A stretch of DNA of 64,000 bases from Dama dama. Its lineage: Eukaryota; Chordata; Mammalia; Artiodactyla; Cervidae. Location: positions 10,806,001-10,870,000 of the forward strand of contig NC_083681.1 in NCBI RefSeq assembly GCF_033118175.1. Reading direction: 5' to 3'. This document shows, piece by piece, positions 1 through 11,833 of the stretch. The notes under the pieces were generated by a model. It saw nothing but the letters and a program-made list of their open reading frames with translations. It was not told where the DNA came from and did not search any database. Position 1 is the first letter of the stretch. Each line of letters starts with the position of its first letter. The position numbers and the translations under genes are program-made.

Positions 1-1115
1 ATTCAGATTGGAAAGGAAGTAAAACTCTCACTGTTTGCAGATGACATGACAATATACATAGAAAACCCTGAAGATATCACAGAAAATTACAAGAGCTAAT
101 CCATTAATTTAGTAAAGTTGCAGGATACAATATTAATACACAGAAATCACAGCATTTACTGTCACTCATCTTTCTAATAATGGGCATTCTAACAGACAAA
201 GATGATATCTCATTGTAGTTTTTATTTTCATTTCCCTAATGACTAGTAGTCATGTACAGATGTGAGAGCTGGACCATAAAGAAGGTTGAGCTTTGAAGAA
301 TTGATGCTTTTGAACCATGGTGCTGGAGAAGACATTTGAGAGTCCCTCAGACTGCAAGGAGATCAAAGCAGTCAATCCTAAAGGACATCAATCCTGAATA
401 TTGATTGCAAAGATTGGTGCTGAAGCTGAAGCTCCAATACTTTGGCCACCTGATGTGAAAAGCCAACTCATTGGAAAAAGACTCTGATGCTGGAAAAGAT
501 TGAAGGCAAAAGGAGATGTGGGCAACAAAGGATGAGATGGTTAGACAGCATCACCAACTAACAGACCTGAATTTGAGCAAATACCAGGAGACAATAAAGG
601 ACAAGGAAGGCTGACATGCTGTAGTCCATGGGGTTGCAAAGTTGGACACAACTTGGTGGCTGAACAACCACAACGATTAGTAAGGTTGAGCATATTTTCA
701 TATACCTATTTGCCATTTATATATCTCCTTTGGAAATAGTCCTATCCCACCTGGTCTTTTGACTATTTTCTCAACAGAATTGTTTGCTGTTTTTTTTTTT
801 TTTTTTGGCTATGAGTTCTTTGTATATTTTGGGTAAAAACCCCATATCATCTATTGTTTGTAAATATTTTCTCCCATTTCAGAGGTTGTCTTATCATTTT
901 GTTGATTGTTTCTTTTGCTGTGAAGAAGCTCTTAGGCTTGATGTAGTCCCTCTTGTTCATTTTTGGTTTTTGTGCTTGTGCTTTAGGTGTCATATCCAAA
1001 AATCCTTGTCAAGACCCATGTCAAGGTGTTATTATCCCTTTCTTTCCTTTTAGAAGTTTATGATTTCAGGTCTTACATTTAAGTCTTTAGTAAATTTGGA
1101 GTTAATTTTCATATA
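1..1115. mobile_element. Old L1 fragment with orientation switch, split by BovB
   Basis: Bases 1 to about 180 are L1 ORF2 in sense; positions 31-48 encode LFADDM, the RT catalytic motif. From about 181 to 240 and again from 675 to 1115 the sequence is L1 3' UTR-type DNA in antisense, recognisable by its run from a 'tctcattgtag' stretch through 'gagttctttgtatatttt' to 'ggtcttacatttaagtc'. The sense part followed by an antisense part suggests an inverted or rearranged L1. A BovB copy interrupts it. The left end runs off the window. Confidence 0.75.
249..674 (+). mobile_element. BovB LINE, 3' end fragment
   Basis: About 430 bp of the 3' end of BovB in sense, from the 'catgta..gatgtgagagctgg' region to the tail ending in 'tgaacaaccacaac'. 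It is 5' truncated and has many substitutions. It sits inside L1; the flanks 'gactagta' (241-248) and 'gattagta' (675-682) look like an 8-bp target duplication with one mismatch, and the L1 sequence resumes in register after the insertion. Confidence 0.9.
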
Positions 1116-1949
1116 TCTACCACTTTCTTTTGGCAACACTCTCTGTTGTCTCTTGTGTCTTCTAGTATTTCATTTAAAATATATACGCCTGATCCTACTA
1201 GAGCTTGTTCTTCTACAGTGAGTTTTCCTAGAAAAATAATTCTAATGCTTTAGATTTCACTGCTACTATTTAGGGTTTCTTAGGCAAATTCTAAGAAATA
1301 CTGATGGAATTCCACTTGTCAACTTGAAAGCCTCAAGGTTATCTTTTTGTGAAAGAGACTTGTAAAGTTTGTGAAATCTGTGCAAAATTCCCATTACAAA
1401 TTATCCAGGTCTGGTCAAAGGGACCAAAAAAAATCCCAAGAGGAACCCATAGGGATTTTTAAACAGTTTAACTGTCATGCCTGTTTTTTAAGTAGACAAG
1501 TCATATAGACATTGAGTCATTTTCATGACATGCCTCGGGAAAGGCAGAATATAGCCTAGTTTGAGCAGATGAATAATCACATTTACAGTTAAATAGAAAG
1601 TTAACATTTGGCTTTAAGGCAAAACTTTAAAAAGAAACTACATGTTAGCTTTTGAGACAGAAATGAGAAGCAAATAGAGATATAGGCCTTGGTAATCAGA
1701 ACCTTGGATATTTAAATAAAAGCATTTATCTGTGTCAACTCTACTATGCTTCAGATATTTCTATTTTTTTTTTTTTTTAACCAGGAGTTCAACCTGTTGA
1801 AGGATCTGGTTCTCCATTATTATTTTTGTGATTTTAGCCAGTCTCTATTAAAGGTCTTTATGACTTATAATTTAAAATCAGGGTGGATTAAAATTAAATC
1901 TGAGATTCACTTTCGGAGTAATTTCAGAATGTAAGACTTAGATCCATCT
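1116..1949. other. No gene seen; AT-rich unassigned DNA
   Basis: I recognise no repeat or gene here. There is a T-run at about 1762-1778. Short open frames have no family resemblance that I can name. Confidence 0.4.
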
Positions 1950-2100
1950 AACATTCATTGAGTTTCTTCTAGGTACCACGCATCTGCTTAAAACTGGGAA
2001 TAAAGATGAGTAAAACAGACATGGTCCTTGCCCTCAGAATTTATAATTTAGAGAGAATAAGACACACAAACTTACAACTGAAAGCAGATAAAGCAGAAGG
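1950..2100 (-). mobile_element. L2 LINE 3' end fragment (antisense)
   Basis: The order 'attcattgag...', 'ggtaccacgcatctg', 'aaacagacatggtccttgccctcagaatttataattta' follows the antisense L2 3' end (size-class phrase, then 'ccctgccctca..gagct..cattctag'). It is highly diverged, as expected of an old mammalian repeat. Confidence 0.6.
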
Positions 2101-2140
2101 TCCTCAGAAAGGGAGATCCAGGCATGGTTTTCTTGACATC

Positions 2141-2550
2141 AATTCAGTTCAGTTGCTCAGTCCTGTCTAACTCTTTGCGACTCCATGGACTGCAGCATGC
2201 CAGGCCTCCCTGTCCTTCACCATCTCCCAGAGCCTGCTCAAACTCATGTCCATCGAATAGGTGATGCCATCTAACCATTTCATCCTCTGTCATCTCCTTC
2301 TCCTCCCGCCTTCAATCATTCCCAGCATCAGGGTCTTTTCCAATGAGTCAGTTCTTCACATCAGGTAGCCAAAGTATTGGAGCTTAAGCTTCAGCATCAG
2401 TTTTTCCAATGAATATTCAGGGCTGATTTCCTTCAGGATTGTCTGGTTCGATCTCCTTGAAGTCCAAGAGACTCACAAGAGTTTTCAACACCACAGTTCA
2501 AAAACATCAATTCTTTGAGACTCATCCTTCTTTATGGTCCAATTCTCATA
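2141..2550 (-). mobile_element. BovB LINE, 3' end fragment
   Basis: This starts at its 3' tail 'aattcagttcagttgctcag' and runs antisense through the conserved 3' region (positions about 2160-2540), ending where 'ttatggtccaattctcat' stops matching. It is 5' truncated at about 410 bp. No clear target duplication was found. Confidence 0.9.
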
Positions 2551-2599
2551 AGATATGAGGGAGAGGTTCCTAGATTTCAATCCTGTGTGATTAAAAATT

Positions 2600-3477
2600 T
2601 TAGAAAATCCAAAGCTGAAACTTTCTCTTTGTGCATCCTTTTGGAAAGTAGCTTGTCAGAGTGGAAGAGAAAATGTGCTCTCCCTTGAAACCCAACTGTT
2701 TGGAACATCCTTCCTATTTAGACAGAATACTCTGGGCAGTCCTTTGCTGTCAGCCTATATATTTAACATTATCCTTTCTTCCCTTCCCTTTACCAATTGC
2801 ATCTCAAAAGAGATGAGAATGGGCTTCCTTCCCCCACTTGCACATTTGTACACTCCCTTGTCAATAAAGTTCAGGGTACCTGCTTGTTCAAGGAGCATCA
2901 GATTTGGAAATCCCAACTGGGATGTGTATCACTGATCCTACTTGTGACCCCAGTTGTCTTGCAGTTCACACTGTTTGCTGAACCCAGGGTAGGCAAGGCA
3001 AGAGCTAAGAGGCTGAAAGGAGACGAGGAGCAGTAGGAACCGCGGACACATTTGTTTTTTCCTGGCTGCTGCAGCAGCCCTAACAGTTTTTTCTGCTGGC
3101 TGTCACGGTAGCGGTAGCAATAGACGCTCTATGTTCTCTCCTCTCCTGCCTGACCCAATGGCCACAGCCGTGACGCAGCAATAATGCCGCCAGTTTCTAG
3201 AAGGAGCACCTACAGGCAAACCGCACACAACAACCCGTGACCAAGCGAATATCTTGTGACACGCATGCTCAGTGCTAGAAGTGATCTCAGCTGTTACATA
3301 GTCATCATTTACAAAATGTGGGGCGGAAGGGCCTGAACACGCCATCTTGGCTAATTTGCTTCTCCCCACAGGATGCAACAACCTATATTTACAGAGGCAG
3401 AATAAAGAGTGTAACTTCCTCAGCGGACTGAAAATCAGACTCCACTCTGCAGTTGAACTGTCTTGAGGCCTCAGCAA
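2600..3477 (-). mobile_element. Possible ERV LTR with CpG-rich body
   Basis: On the minus strand a TG start 'tgtggggagaagcaaatt' (near 3370) is followed by 'agccaagatggcg' and a CpG-rich body (about 3040-3340), in the style of ruminant class II LTRs. On the plus strand there are instead a TATA-like 'ctatatattta' near 2755 and AATAAA at 2862-2867, so orientation and limits are uncertain and two elements may abut. A minus-strand open frame of 124 codons (3477-3103) crosses the body; it resembles no protein I know and is probably a by-product of the high CpG content. Confidence 0.4.
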
Positions 3478-3784
3478 AGCATTTAGTATCTCTTTCCTCC
3501 TTGTAAATGAGGATGTTGGGAGGATTACATGTGATCGTGGATGTAAGCACTCTTCCTGGCTTAGTAAATATGAGTTTCTATCAACTGTGGAGTTACTCTA
3601 ATAGAGTATTTAATTCTAGTCTAGGGCCCCCCTCCCCATCACATCAAAATCTCCAAGCCCATCGTACAGCACTTGGTTTGGATTTCTCCACTGTCTTCTC
3701 TCTTTTCTTGAATTTAAAGTATTTTATTTTCAGTTACATATCCAGTAATATTTCTTGAGAGCTTATTCTATACTATAACTGGAT

Positions 3785-3990
3785 AATGTACTGCAGAATA
3801 TTTTAGAATCTTATATTTACTTTATTTCATTCAAACTTCAAATTACTCCTTGCACGTGGCACTATCATGGGCATCTTACACCTGCTAATCATAAAAACTT
3901 AGAGAAATTAAATGACTTGCCTAAAGCTATGCAGATGAAAATTGGCAGAGCTGGGATTCAGTACATACAATTTGTCTGCTATTATACCAA
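3785..3990 (-). mobile_element. MIR SINE (antisense)
   Basis: The antisense MIR core is visible: a '..actccttgcacgtggcac' stretch, then 'gagaaattaaatgacttgcc' and 'ggcagagctgggattca' near 3905-3960. It is diverged and ancient. Confidence 0.75.
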
Positions 3991-4352
3991 TTCCCACGAT
4001 ACTAAGTTGACTTTCCTGATGCTACTGTAGGAGAGGAGTGTGGAGAAACTCAAACTTTCTCCTTAAGTTTGACTAAATGATAATGTGAGTATTTTTCAAA
4101 AATTCTAGGTTATGTTGACATCATGCGGTCATGGTCTAAGTCACGAAGAGTTGTGTTTTTAAAATGGCCTTCAGACTTTGATTCTTTAGAGTACTATCAG
4201 GGGAATAACTTCTTGTCCATCTCTACTTTCCATGGATATTCAATTTTGTCCAATTATCTATCCTGGCTCCACAAAACCATATGCTTTTAAGGAACGCTGA
4301 CTCTTCCCCAATTCCCGAGTTGACCTGGTTGGCTTAAGAAAGGGAAATTCTA

Positions 4353-4565
4353 CCATACATTGACATGAATTAGCCGCGGTGTGCTTGCATCCCCTATCCC
4401 AAAGTCCCCTCCCACCTCCCTCCCTATCCATCTCTCTGGGTTGTTCTAGTGCACCAGCCTTGAGTGCCCTGTTTCATGCATTAAACTTGGACTGGTGATC
4501 TATTTCACATATGGTAATTAGCCTCCAATTAAAATAAATTGATTAATTTAAAAATTAAAAAGGAA
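4353..4565 (+). mobile_element. L1-BT 3' end with inverted 5' part
   Basis: Bases 4353-4511 are the ruminant L1 3' UTR in antisense (from 'ccatacattgacatgaatta' through the 'cccctcccacctccctcc' tract). At about 4512 the orientation flips to the sense L1 terminus 'taattagcctccaatt' followed by an A-rich tail to about 4565. About 25 bp of the consensus is missing at the switch. This is the arrangement left by twin priming during L1 insertion. Confidence 0.75.
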
Positions 4566-5904
4566 AAGTCTATTCTTTTTGCTAGTTCAGGGATAAGGAG
4601 ATGTGACTCTATTCTGTCTGAGACTTGAGGAGAAGTTTGACTGCCCAAGAACCAGAAAATACATTTTAAAAAAATTAAAAGAGAAAGTAAATTTCATTAT
4701 GAAGAAAATCGAGTTTAGAACAAAACCTGGTAAAAATTGTAAATGGAAATGTATAAAACATTTTTTACAGGGTGGTTTTTGTGGGCCATAATTTTTATTA
4801 GATAAAAATTATCACTGACATCATTTCTAAAATCAAATTGACATGAATTTCTTACAGAAAGTAATTCTGAACTTTGCCATCAGTTTGGTATTTTTCTCCT
4901 TTTAAAGGGAATTTGTTGGAAGGTTGAGGTAAGTACTTCATTCCCTCATCTCATCTATACTGTGTTCTCCACTTTTAGGTCAAGTGTGATCATTGCTTGG
5001 GCTCATAGTTAGGGATGACAGTCTTTTATTGTCAGATGTAAACTGTCTTCTGGTCCAGGGGATCATAACTGTGAGGGCTGTATTAATAAAAGTCTCTAGT
5101 TTAGCCAGTTATTGCAGAATGATTTTTTCATGGAGTACTTATTCTCAACATTCAAGAAATCAGTAACATTGTCATTTTAATATCTTCTTTTTATGGCAGA
5201 TGCCATAAGCATTATTTCCTTCCTCTTCTAACATACGGCCCATTATGCAGATATAACTTGAACTAAGCAAAGTTGTAGGAGATATAAATAAATAATTTTG
5301 CATTTTCCTCATAGGACAAATGACTAAATGCTAATTTGGAATCTGGCAAACTTGGCTGGCTTGTTAGAAAATTTTAGAATAATGTGCCCCCTTACTGCAA
5401 TTCATGCCATTTATTTTGTTTTATATGGCAAAGCCCCAAATGAATAAATGAATTGTGCTTCCCCTAATGCTATTTTCTAGAAAACAGGAAACTTATGTGT
5501 GACAGAGGCAGAAATTTAGTGTTATTTCCACTGACTGAATCCTATTTTTCATTTATATATCCTACCATACTGTGTTGAAATGATTTTATTTCTACAAGTT
5601 TGTCTATGTGATGACCTAAGATATCACCTGTGATGTTTCGTGAACTACTTTGTTCTATAATCTTTAAAGTGCTTCTATTTTTAGCAGGCACAAAAGACAT
5701 GGGTATTGGTGGATGTTGAGAATTTTGTGTATACTAGAATATCTGCATTAAATTCACTCCTTTCCAAAGTAAGAGTTACTATGTTATTCACTGATTCATT
5801 TGCAGTTATTTCAAATATTGGAGGACTAGTTAGCATTTAAAAGTTAAATAGTACAAAGTAGAAGTCTGGTAGTCCCATTTCCAGAACTTCTACTTTTGGT
5901 CCAA
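4566..5904. other. No gene seen; unassigned AT-rich DNA
   Basis: I recognise no repeat family and no coding pattern. Any repeats present are too old for me to name. Confidence 0.4.
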
Positions 5905-6215
5905 AAATTATTTTTTAACAAAAATTTGCTGAATACCAGTTATGTGTCAACCACTGATCTAGGCCCTGGAAGGCAAAAGTGGAAAAAAAATAAAGCCCAT
6001 GTTCCCATGCAGCTTTTATTCTAGCAAGAAGAGAAAGATGAAATATTTGTAAACTCATAAATGCATTACATTTTAGGTGTGCTTTGGAAAAATGTAAACA
6101 GAGAGTGGCCATTATGGAAGGTGTTGTCAATTTAAAAGATGAGTCAGAGAAGGCCTTTCTAATAAAGGGACATATAAAATGAATGATAAGAAGTGGATTT
6201 GGCAACTGGGAAGCC
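5905..6215 (-). mobile_element. L2 LINE 3' region (antisense)
   Basis: The antisense L2 3' end can be followed in order: 'atttgctgaataccagttat', 'ctgatctaggccctgg', 'atgttcccatgcagctttta', then the more internal 'cagagaaggcctttctaata'. A minus-strand open frame of 96 codons here (6205-5915) is part of this old LINE, not a gene. Confidence 0.75.
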
Positions 6216-6271
6216 AGGTGACTGCAAAGACTATCTAGGTGCAGAATTGATGGTCAACTAGTGTGCATAGG

Positions 6272-6780
6272 TGTTGGGCTGCATGCTGCAGGCCTGCAAG
6301 CCCTATACTTGCCCAGCCTCAAGAACAAAGAAAGAGCCTATTTTCAGTGACAGAGACATGGATGGTTTAAAGGATGGGGGCATCTCATATGTGTAAAACA
6401 AGGTCCTGGAACAACACCCCTATGTGTGTGGCAGATGGTGGGCAGGACATGGCCCCAGTCTTTGCTACTGGGTGGGGGTGTTTCCAATTATAAAGGGAAT
6501 TGATGATTGATGTCAGCTTGGCTTGTTGGTTACTAGGAAAACCAGCAGACGAGCACGCTGTGGAGGAGCCTGCCCCTCACCACCCCTTCAATAAATTACC
6601 ATGGTGAAGATGTTCTCATCTGAAATTTAGAAAAATCATTAGCTGAGGTTAGGGGAAATTATGTGGACATTTAATCAATGAAACTCTCTGATTAAGAGGG
6701 AAAGTCAGTCACGAGGGTAAAGTGTAGGTGAAGCAGGGACTGGTCAGGCAGGGAATGTACAGAGAGCAAAAGAACAGCCA
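6272..6780 (+). mobile_element. Unassigned LTR-like sequence
   Basis: This GC-richer block begins with TGTTGGG and contains a G-rich 'ctgggtgggggtgtttcc' stretch, a pyrimidine-rich 'gcctgcccctcaccacccct' stretch and an AATAAA at 6592. The layout resembles an LTR, but I cannot name a family, found no terminal CA with duplication, and cannot fix the ends. Confidence 0.3.
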
Positions 6781-8200
6781 TCTTGGGGGGCAGTGCTGAC
6801 CACACAACAGGTGCAACAGTCTTTTACCACCGACTGGTCCCTTTTCACACCAGTTGTTAAATATTTCAAAAACTTTCCCATGATGGTATTAAAAAAGGAG
6901 CAAAAGGTACTAAATTTTTTTAAAGAATATTTCTGTAGAAGAACACAGGGAGACAGGTGCTTAATTCTTCAAGGAACAAGGGGAGGAGCTGGGTGTGAAT
7001 GCAACAAGGAGGAACAGGTGGTACTATAGTTTAATGGCTTGAACTTCAAAATAGTTGAAGGGTTCTAGGAAGGAGGTAGAGATAATGGTTCTCAAGTGGC
7101 AATGGGGAATTAAGTGAATAAAGTGGATGGCCTCACCACCTCCAGACCTAGTGAGATAAGTAGTTTGGAGGAGAAAAGATGCCACTTAAATTGACTACAT
7201 GCAAAGTAGCATCCTTAGAGGAGAGCAGATTTTATTTAGATGGGGGAGGAGGGAATATTCAGAGAAGAAGTTAAGGATAAAGGATGTTTTGTCAATGGTA
7301 GGTGAAGAGCCCCAGAGGATATTTTATAGTATATAATACCAGGAGGTCTGAGAGGTCAGCAAGTGGTGAAACCATCTTTCAGATTAAAGAGATATACAGA
7401 CTAAGAAGTGTATAAGAGCCCAGGTGATGGGAGATCAACTAAGGAGTGCTCAGTGATGGTGGGCAGGATGTGATGTTTCCTAAAGGCTCATCATGGTGAG
7501 TGTGGGGCAGACAGAAAGTGTGATCTCTCTGGGCTAGGCATAGCTCGCTGGCCTCTTGGTTCAGTAGTGGTAATGGTGAAGTGAAGGCAGTGGATGTATA
7601 GTGGCATTTGTAGGATGTGTGACTATGAGCACTCTCTATGAGCAGTATCTAATGTCATAAGTGAGCACCCCATAACCAATTAACCAGGTAAGTACCATAG
7701 CTCTGTTTCAATTATATACATAATATAAAAGCATGTGAGTCAAAGTGGGAAACTTCAACTGGTTATTCAGATGGTTTTGAAATATTCAGATAGTTTCCTT
7801 ATGTTGCACACAACATTTGTATAACGCTCTGAAAATTTAACTTTTGATCTAATATGCTTAATATTTTAAAGACATGTAATGGGCTATTTTGTCTAAAATT
7901 ATGTATGTCTGGTATTCTGTAGATGTTAGATTACTACTTTATAGGAAGCAGATCCTATATGAACTTAATTCTTGGATATGATTAAAACTCTTCAATGTAT
8001 CTAAATTTTTTCAAATGGATAAACATAGAAATTGTAAGAGTTTATTTTCTGGAGCCACCTTTTCTGAATAAGTGAAGTTGATCATTTGACACCTTTATTT
8101 TATACATCAGGTTCAAGAGCATTTGGACAAGAGACGAGAGAATATCAAATAGTAGAAAGATCACTGGATTAGATATCTACCCCAGTGGTGCAGGACGATG
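6781..8200. other. No gene seen; unassigned
   Basis: Purine-rich tracts such as 'gatgggggaggagggaatat' occur, but there is no recognisable repeat or gene. Confidence 0.4.
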
Positions 8201-8310
8201 GCTTCTCAGGCTAACCTGTCATTGCACAGATGAGGAAACACACAGCTAAGGACACAATCACACTAATGGTACATGTGGGTCCAGATCCTGGAATCGTGGA
8301 TGACTGGATT
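8200..8310 (-). mobile_element. Possible MIR fragment (antisense)
   Basis: 'cacagatgaggaaacacaca' near 8227, followed by 'gctaaggacacaatcaca', resembles the antisense MIR core. It is short and diverged. Confidence 0.45.
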
Positions 8311-8524
8311 TGTGTCTCCCTGATATTTGGAGTAGTAATCTCTTCAGAACCCAATCAAATATCTTCCATTTGTCTGTTAGTTCAACACTTCAAGAACTTG
8401 CTGTGTGAAATCTGAAACTGCCCCCCTACCTAGAAGGTAAGGAGAGACAAGACAGAGGTAGATCAGCCCAGATTGGCTAGTAGCAGGCTTAGTAAGCAAG
8501 GGGACTTAAATCTGAGACTTGTCT

Positions 8525-11500
8525 GTAGTTCAGTTCAGCTCAGTTCAATCGCTCAGTCATGTCCGATGCTTTGTGACCCCATGGACTGCAGCATGCCAGG
8601 CCTCCCTGTCCATCACCAACTCCTGGAGCATACTCAAACTCATGTCCATTGCGACAGTGATGCCATCCAACCATCTCATCCTCCGTCGTCCCCTTCTCCC
8701 ACCATCAATCCTTCCCAGCATCAGGGTCAATGAGTCTGAATTTCAGCTTCAGCATCAGTCCTTCCAATGAACACCCAGGACTGGTCTCCTTTAGGATGGA
8801 CTGGTTGGATATCCTTGCAGTCCAAGGGGCTCTCAAGAGTGTTCTCCAACACCATAGTTCAAAAACATCAATTTTTTCAGTGCTCAGCTCTCTTTTTAGT
8901 CCAACTCTCACATCCACACAGGACTACTAGAAAAACCAAGCTTTGACTAGACAGACCTTAGTTGGGAAAGTAATGTCTCTTCTTTTTAATATGCTTTCTA
9001 TTTTGGTCATACTTTTCTTCCAAGGAGCAAGCATCTTTTAATTTCATGGCTGCAGTCACCATCTGCAGTGATTTTGGGGCCCCCCAAAATAAAGTCTGTC
9101 ACTGTTTTCACTGTTTCCCCATCTATTTGCCATGAAATGATTGGACCAGGAGCCATGATCTTAGTTTTCTGAATGCTGCACCTTAAACCGACTTTTTCAC
9201 TCTCCTCTTTCACTTTCATCAAGAGGCTCTTTGGTTCTTCTTCACATTCTGCCATATGGTTGGTGTTATCTGCATATTTGAGGTTATTGATATTTCTCCT
9301 GGCAATCTTGATTCCAGCTTGTGCTTCTTCCAGCCCAGCATTCCTCATGATGTACTCTGCATATAAGTTAAATTAGCAGGGTGACAATATACAGCCTTGA
9401 TGTACTCCTTTTCCTGTTTGGAACCAGTCTGTTATTCCATGTCCAGTCCTAACTGTTGCATCCTGACCTGCATACAGATTTCTCAAGAGGCTGGTCAGGT
9501 GGTCTGGTATGCCCATTTCTTTCAGAATTTTCCGCAGTTTATTGTGACCCACACAGTCAAAGGCTTTGCCATAGTCAATAAAGCAGAAATAGATATTTTT
9601 CTGGAACTCTCTTGCTTTTTCAATGATCCATTGTGTATTGGCAATTTGATCTCTGGTTCCTCTGCCTTTTCTAAAACCAGCTTGAACATCTGGAAGTTCA
9701 AGGTTCACGTATTTTGAAGCCTGGCTTGGAGAATTTTGAGCATTACTTTACTAGCGTGTGAGATGAGTGCACTTGTGCGGTAGTTTGAGCATTCTTTGGG
9801 ATTGACTTTCTTTGGGATTGGAATGAAAACGGACGTTTTCCAGTCCTGTGGCCACTGCTGAGTTTTCCACATTTGCTGGCATATTGAGTGCAGCACTTTC
9901 ACAGCATCATCTTTTAGGATTTGAAAGAGCTCAACTGGAATTCCATCACCTCTGGTAGCTTTGTTCATAGTGATGCTTTCTAAGGCACACTCGACTTCAC
10001 ATTCCCAGAGGTCAGTCTCTAGGTGAGCGATCACATCATCGTGATTATCTGGGTTATGAATATCTTTTTTGTACAGTTCTTCTGTGTATTCTTGCCACCT
10101 CTTCTTAATATCTTCTCCTTCTGTTAGGTCCATATCATTTCTGTCCTTTATTGTGCCCATCTTTGCATGAAATTTTCCCTTGGTATGTCTAATTTTCTTG
10201 AAGAGATCTCTGATCTTTCCCATTCTATTGTTGTCCACTATTTCTTTGCACTGATCACTGACGATCTCTTATCTCTCCTTGCTATTCTTTGGAACTCTGT
10301 ATTCAAATGGGTATATCTTTCCTTCTCTCCTTTGCTTTTCACTTCTCTTCTTTTCTCAGCTATTTGTAAGGCCTCCTCAGACAACCATTTTGCCTTTTTG
10401 CATTTCTTTTTTCTTGGGGATGGTCTCGATCTCTGTCTTCTGTACAATGTCACCAACCTCTGTCACGGACTCTGTCTATCAGATCTAGTCCCTTAAATCT
10501 ATTCCTCACTTCCAAGGTATAATTGTAAGGGATTTGATTTATGTCATACCTGAGAGGTCTAATGGTTTTGCCTACTTTCTTCAATGTAAGTCTGAATTTG
10601 GCCACAAGGAGTTCATGATCTGAGCCACAGTCAGCTCTCAGTCTTGTTTTTACTGACCATATAGAGCTTCTCCATTTTGGCTGCAAATTATATAATCAAT
10701 CTGATTTTGGTATTGACCATCTGGTGATGTCCATGTGTAGAGTCTTCTCTTGTGTTGTTGGAAGAGGATGTTTGCTATGACCAGTGCATTTTCTGGGCAA
10801 AACTCTATTAGCCTTTGCCCTTCTTCATTCCATACTCCACAGCCAAATTTGCCTGTTACTCCAGGTGTTTCTTGACTTCCTCCTTTTGCATTTCAGTCCC
10901 CTATAATGAAGGAAAAAGATTTTCACATCTTTTTCAGGTGTTAGTTCTAGCAGGTCTCATAGGTCTTCATGGAACCATTCAACTCCAGCTTCCTCAGCAT
11001 CTGGTCGGCACATAGCCTGGATCACCATGATATTAAATGTTTTGCCTTGGAAACGAACAGAGATCATTCTGTCATTTTTGAGATTGTATCCAAGTACTGC
11101 ATTTCAGACTCTTTTGTTGACTATGATGGCTACTCCATTTCTTCTAAGGGATTTTTTGCCCACAGTAGTAGATATAATGATCATCTGAGTTAAATTCACC
11201 CATTCCAGTCCATTTAAATTCGCTGCTTCCTAAAATGTCAACATTCACTCTTGCCATCTCCTGTTTGACCACTTCCAATTTGCCTTGATTCATGGATGTT
11301 ACAGTACATGTTCCTATGTAATATTGGTCTTTACTGCATCAAATCTTGCTTCCATCACCAGTCACATCCACAACTGCGTGTTGTTTTTGCTTTGGCTCTG
11401 TCTCTTCATTCTTTCTGCAGTTATTTCTTGACTGATCTCCAGTAGCATATTGGACACCTACTGACCTGGGGAGTTCATCTTTCAGTGTCTTAACTTTCTG

Positions 11501-11833
11501 CCTTTTCATACCCCATTTCATATAATGGGGTTCTCAAGGCAAGAACAATGAAGTGGCTTGGCATTCCCTTCTCCAGTGGACCATATTTTGTCAGAACTCT
11601 CCACCCTGACCCATCAGTCTTGGATGGCCCTACATGGCATGGTTCATAGTTTCATTAAGTTAGACAAGGCTGTGGTCCATGTGATCATTTTTGTTAGTTT
11701 TCTGTGATTGTGGTTTTCAGTCTGCTTGCCCTCTAATGGGGAAGGATAAGAGGTTTATGGGAGCTTCCTGATGGGAGAGACTGACTGAAGGAGAAACTGG
11801 GTCTTGTTCTGATGGGTGGGGCCGTGCTCAGTA
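8525..11833 (-). mobile_element. BovB LINE, near full length, inactive
   Basis: The 3.3-kb copy on the minus strand carries, in its own reading direction, a 5' region (about 11833-11520), an AP-like endonuclease region (about 11330-10690), a reverse transcriptase (about 10240-9000) and the 3' region with its 'ctgaa'-type tail (about 8940-8525). The whole lies between 'agacttgtct' (8515-8524) and 'agacttgcct' (11834-11843), a 10-bp target duplication with one mismatch. BovB is a non-LTR retrotransposon that spread through ruminant genomes by target-primed reverse transcription. Outward conservation is good but the frame is broken many times. Confidence 0.95.
9007..10686 (-). pseudogene. BovB ORF2 remnant (endonuclease end and reverse transcriptase)
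   Basis: The coding region is broken into at least five minus-strand open pieces: 10686-10450 (end of the endonuclease domain), 10456-10238 (linker), 10238-9705 (RT N-terminal part, with VFIPIPKK and the following NYRTSALISHASK), 9708-9373 (QAGFRKGRGTRDQIAN, then FIDYGKAFDCV, RT motif A, and GVHQGCILSP) and 9348-9007. The catalytic YADD of RT reads YADN here (plus-strand 9265-9276), so the second metal-binding aspartate is replaced by asparagine. Together with the frameshifts this makes the copy incapable of reverse transcription. Homology is certain; lack of function follows from the residues seen. Confidence 0.92.

Noticed and set aside
3103..3477. 124-codon minus-strand protein
   Set aside because: It crosses an LTR-like CpG-rich block, has no known domain and no supporting features.
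9705..10238. 177-codon minus-strand frame as a cellular gene
   Set aside because: It is the reverse-transcriptase start of BovB, flanked by the rest of the element and its target duplication.
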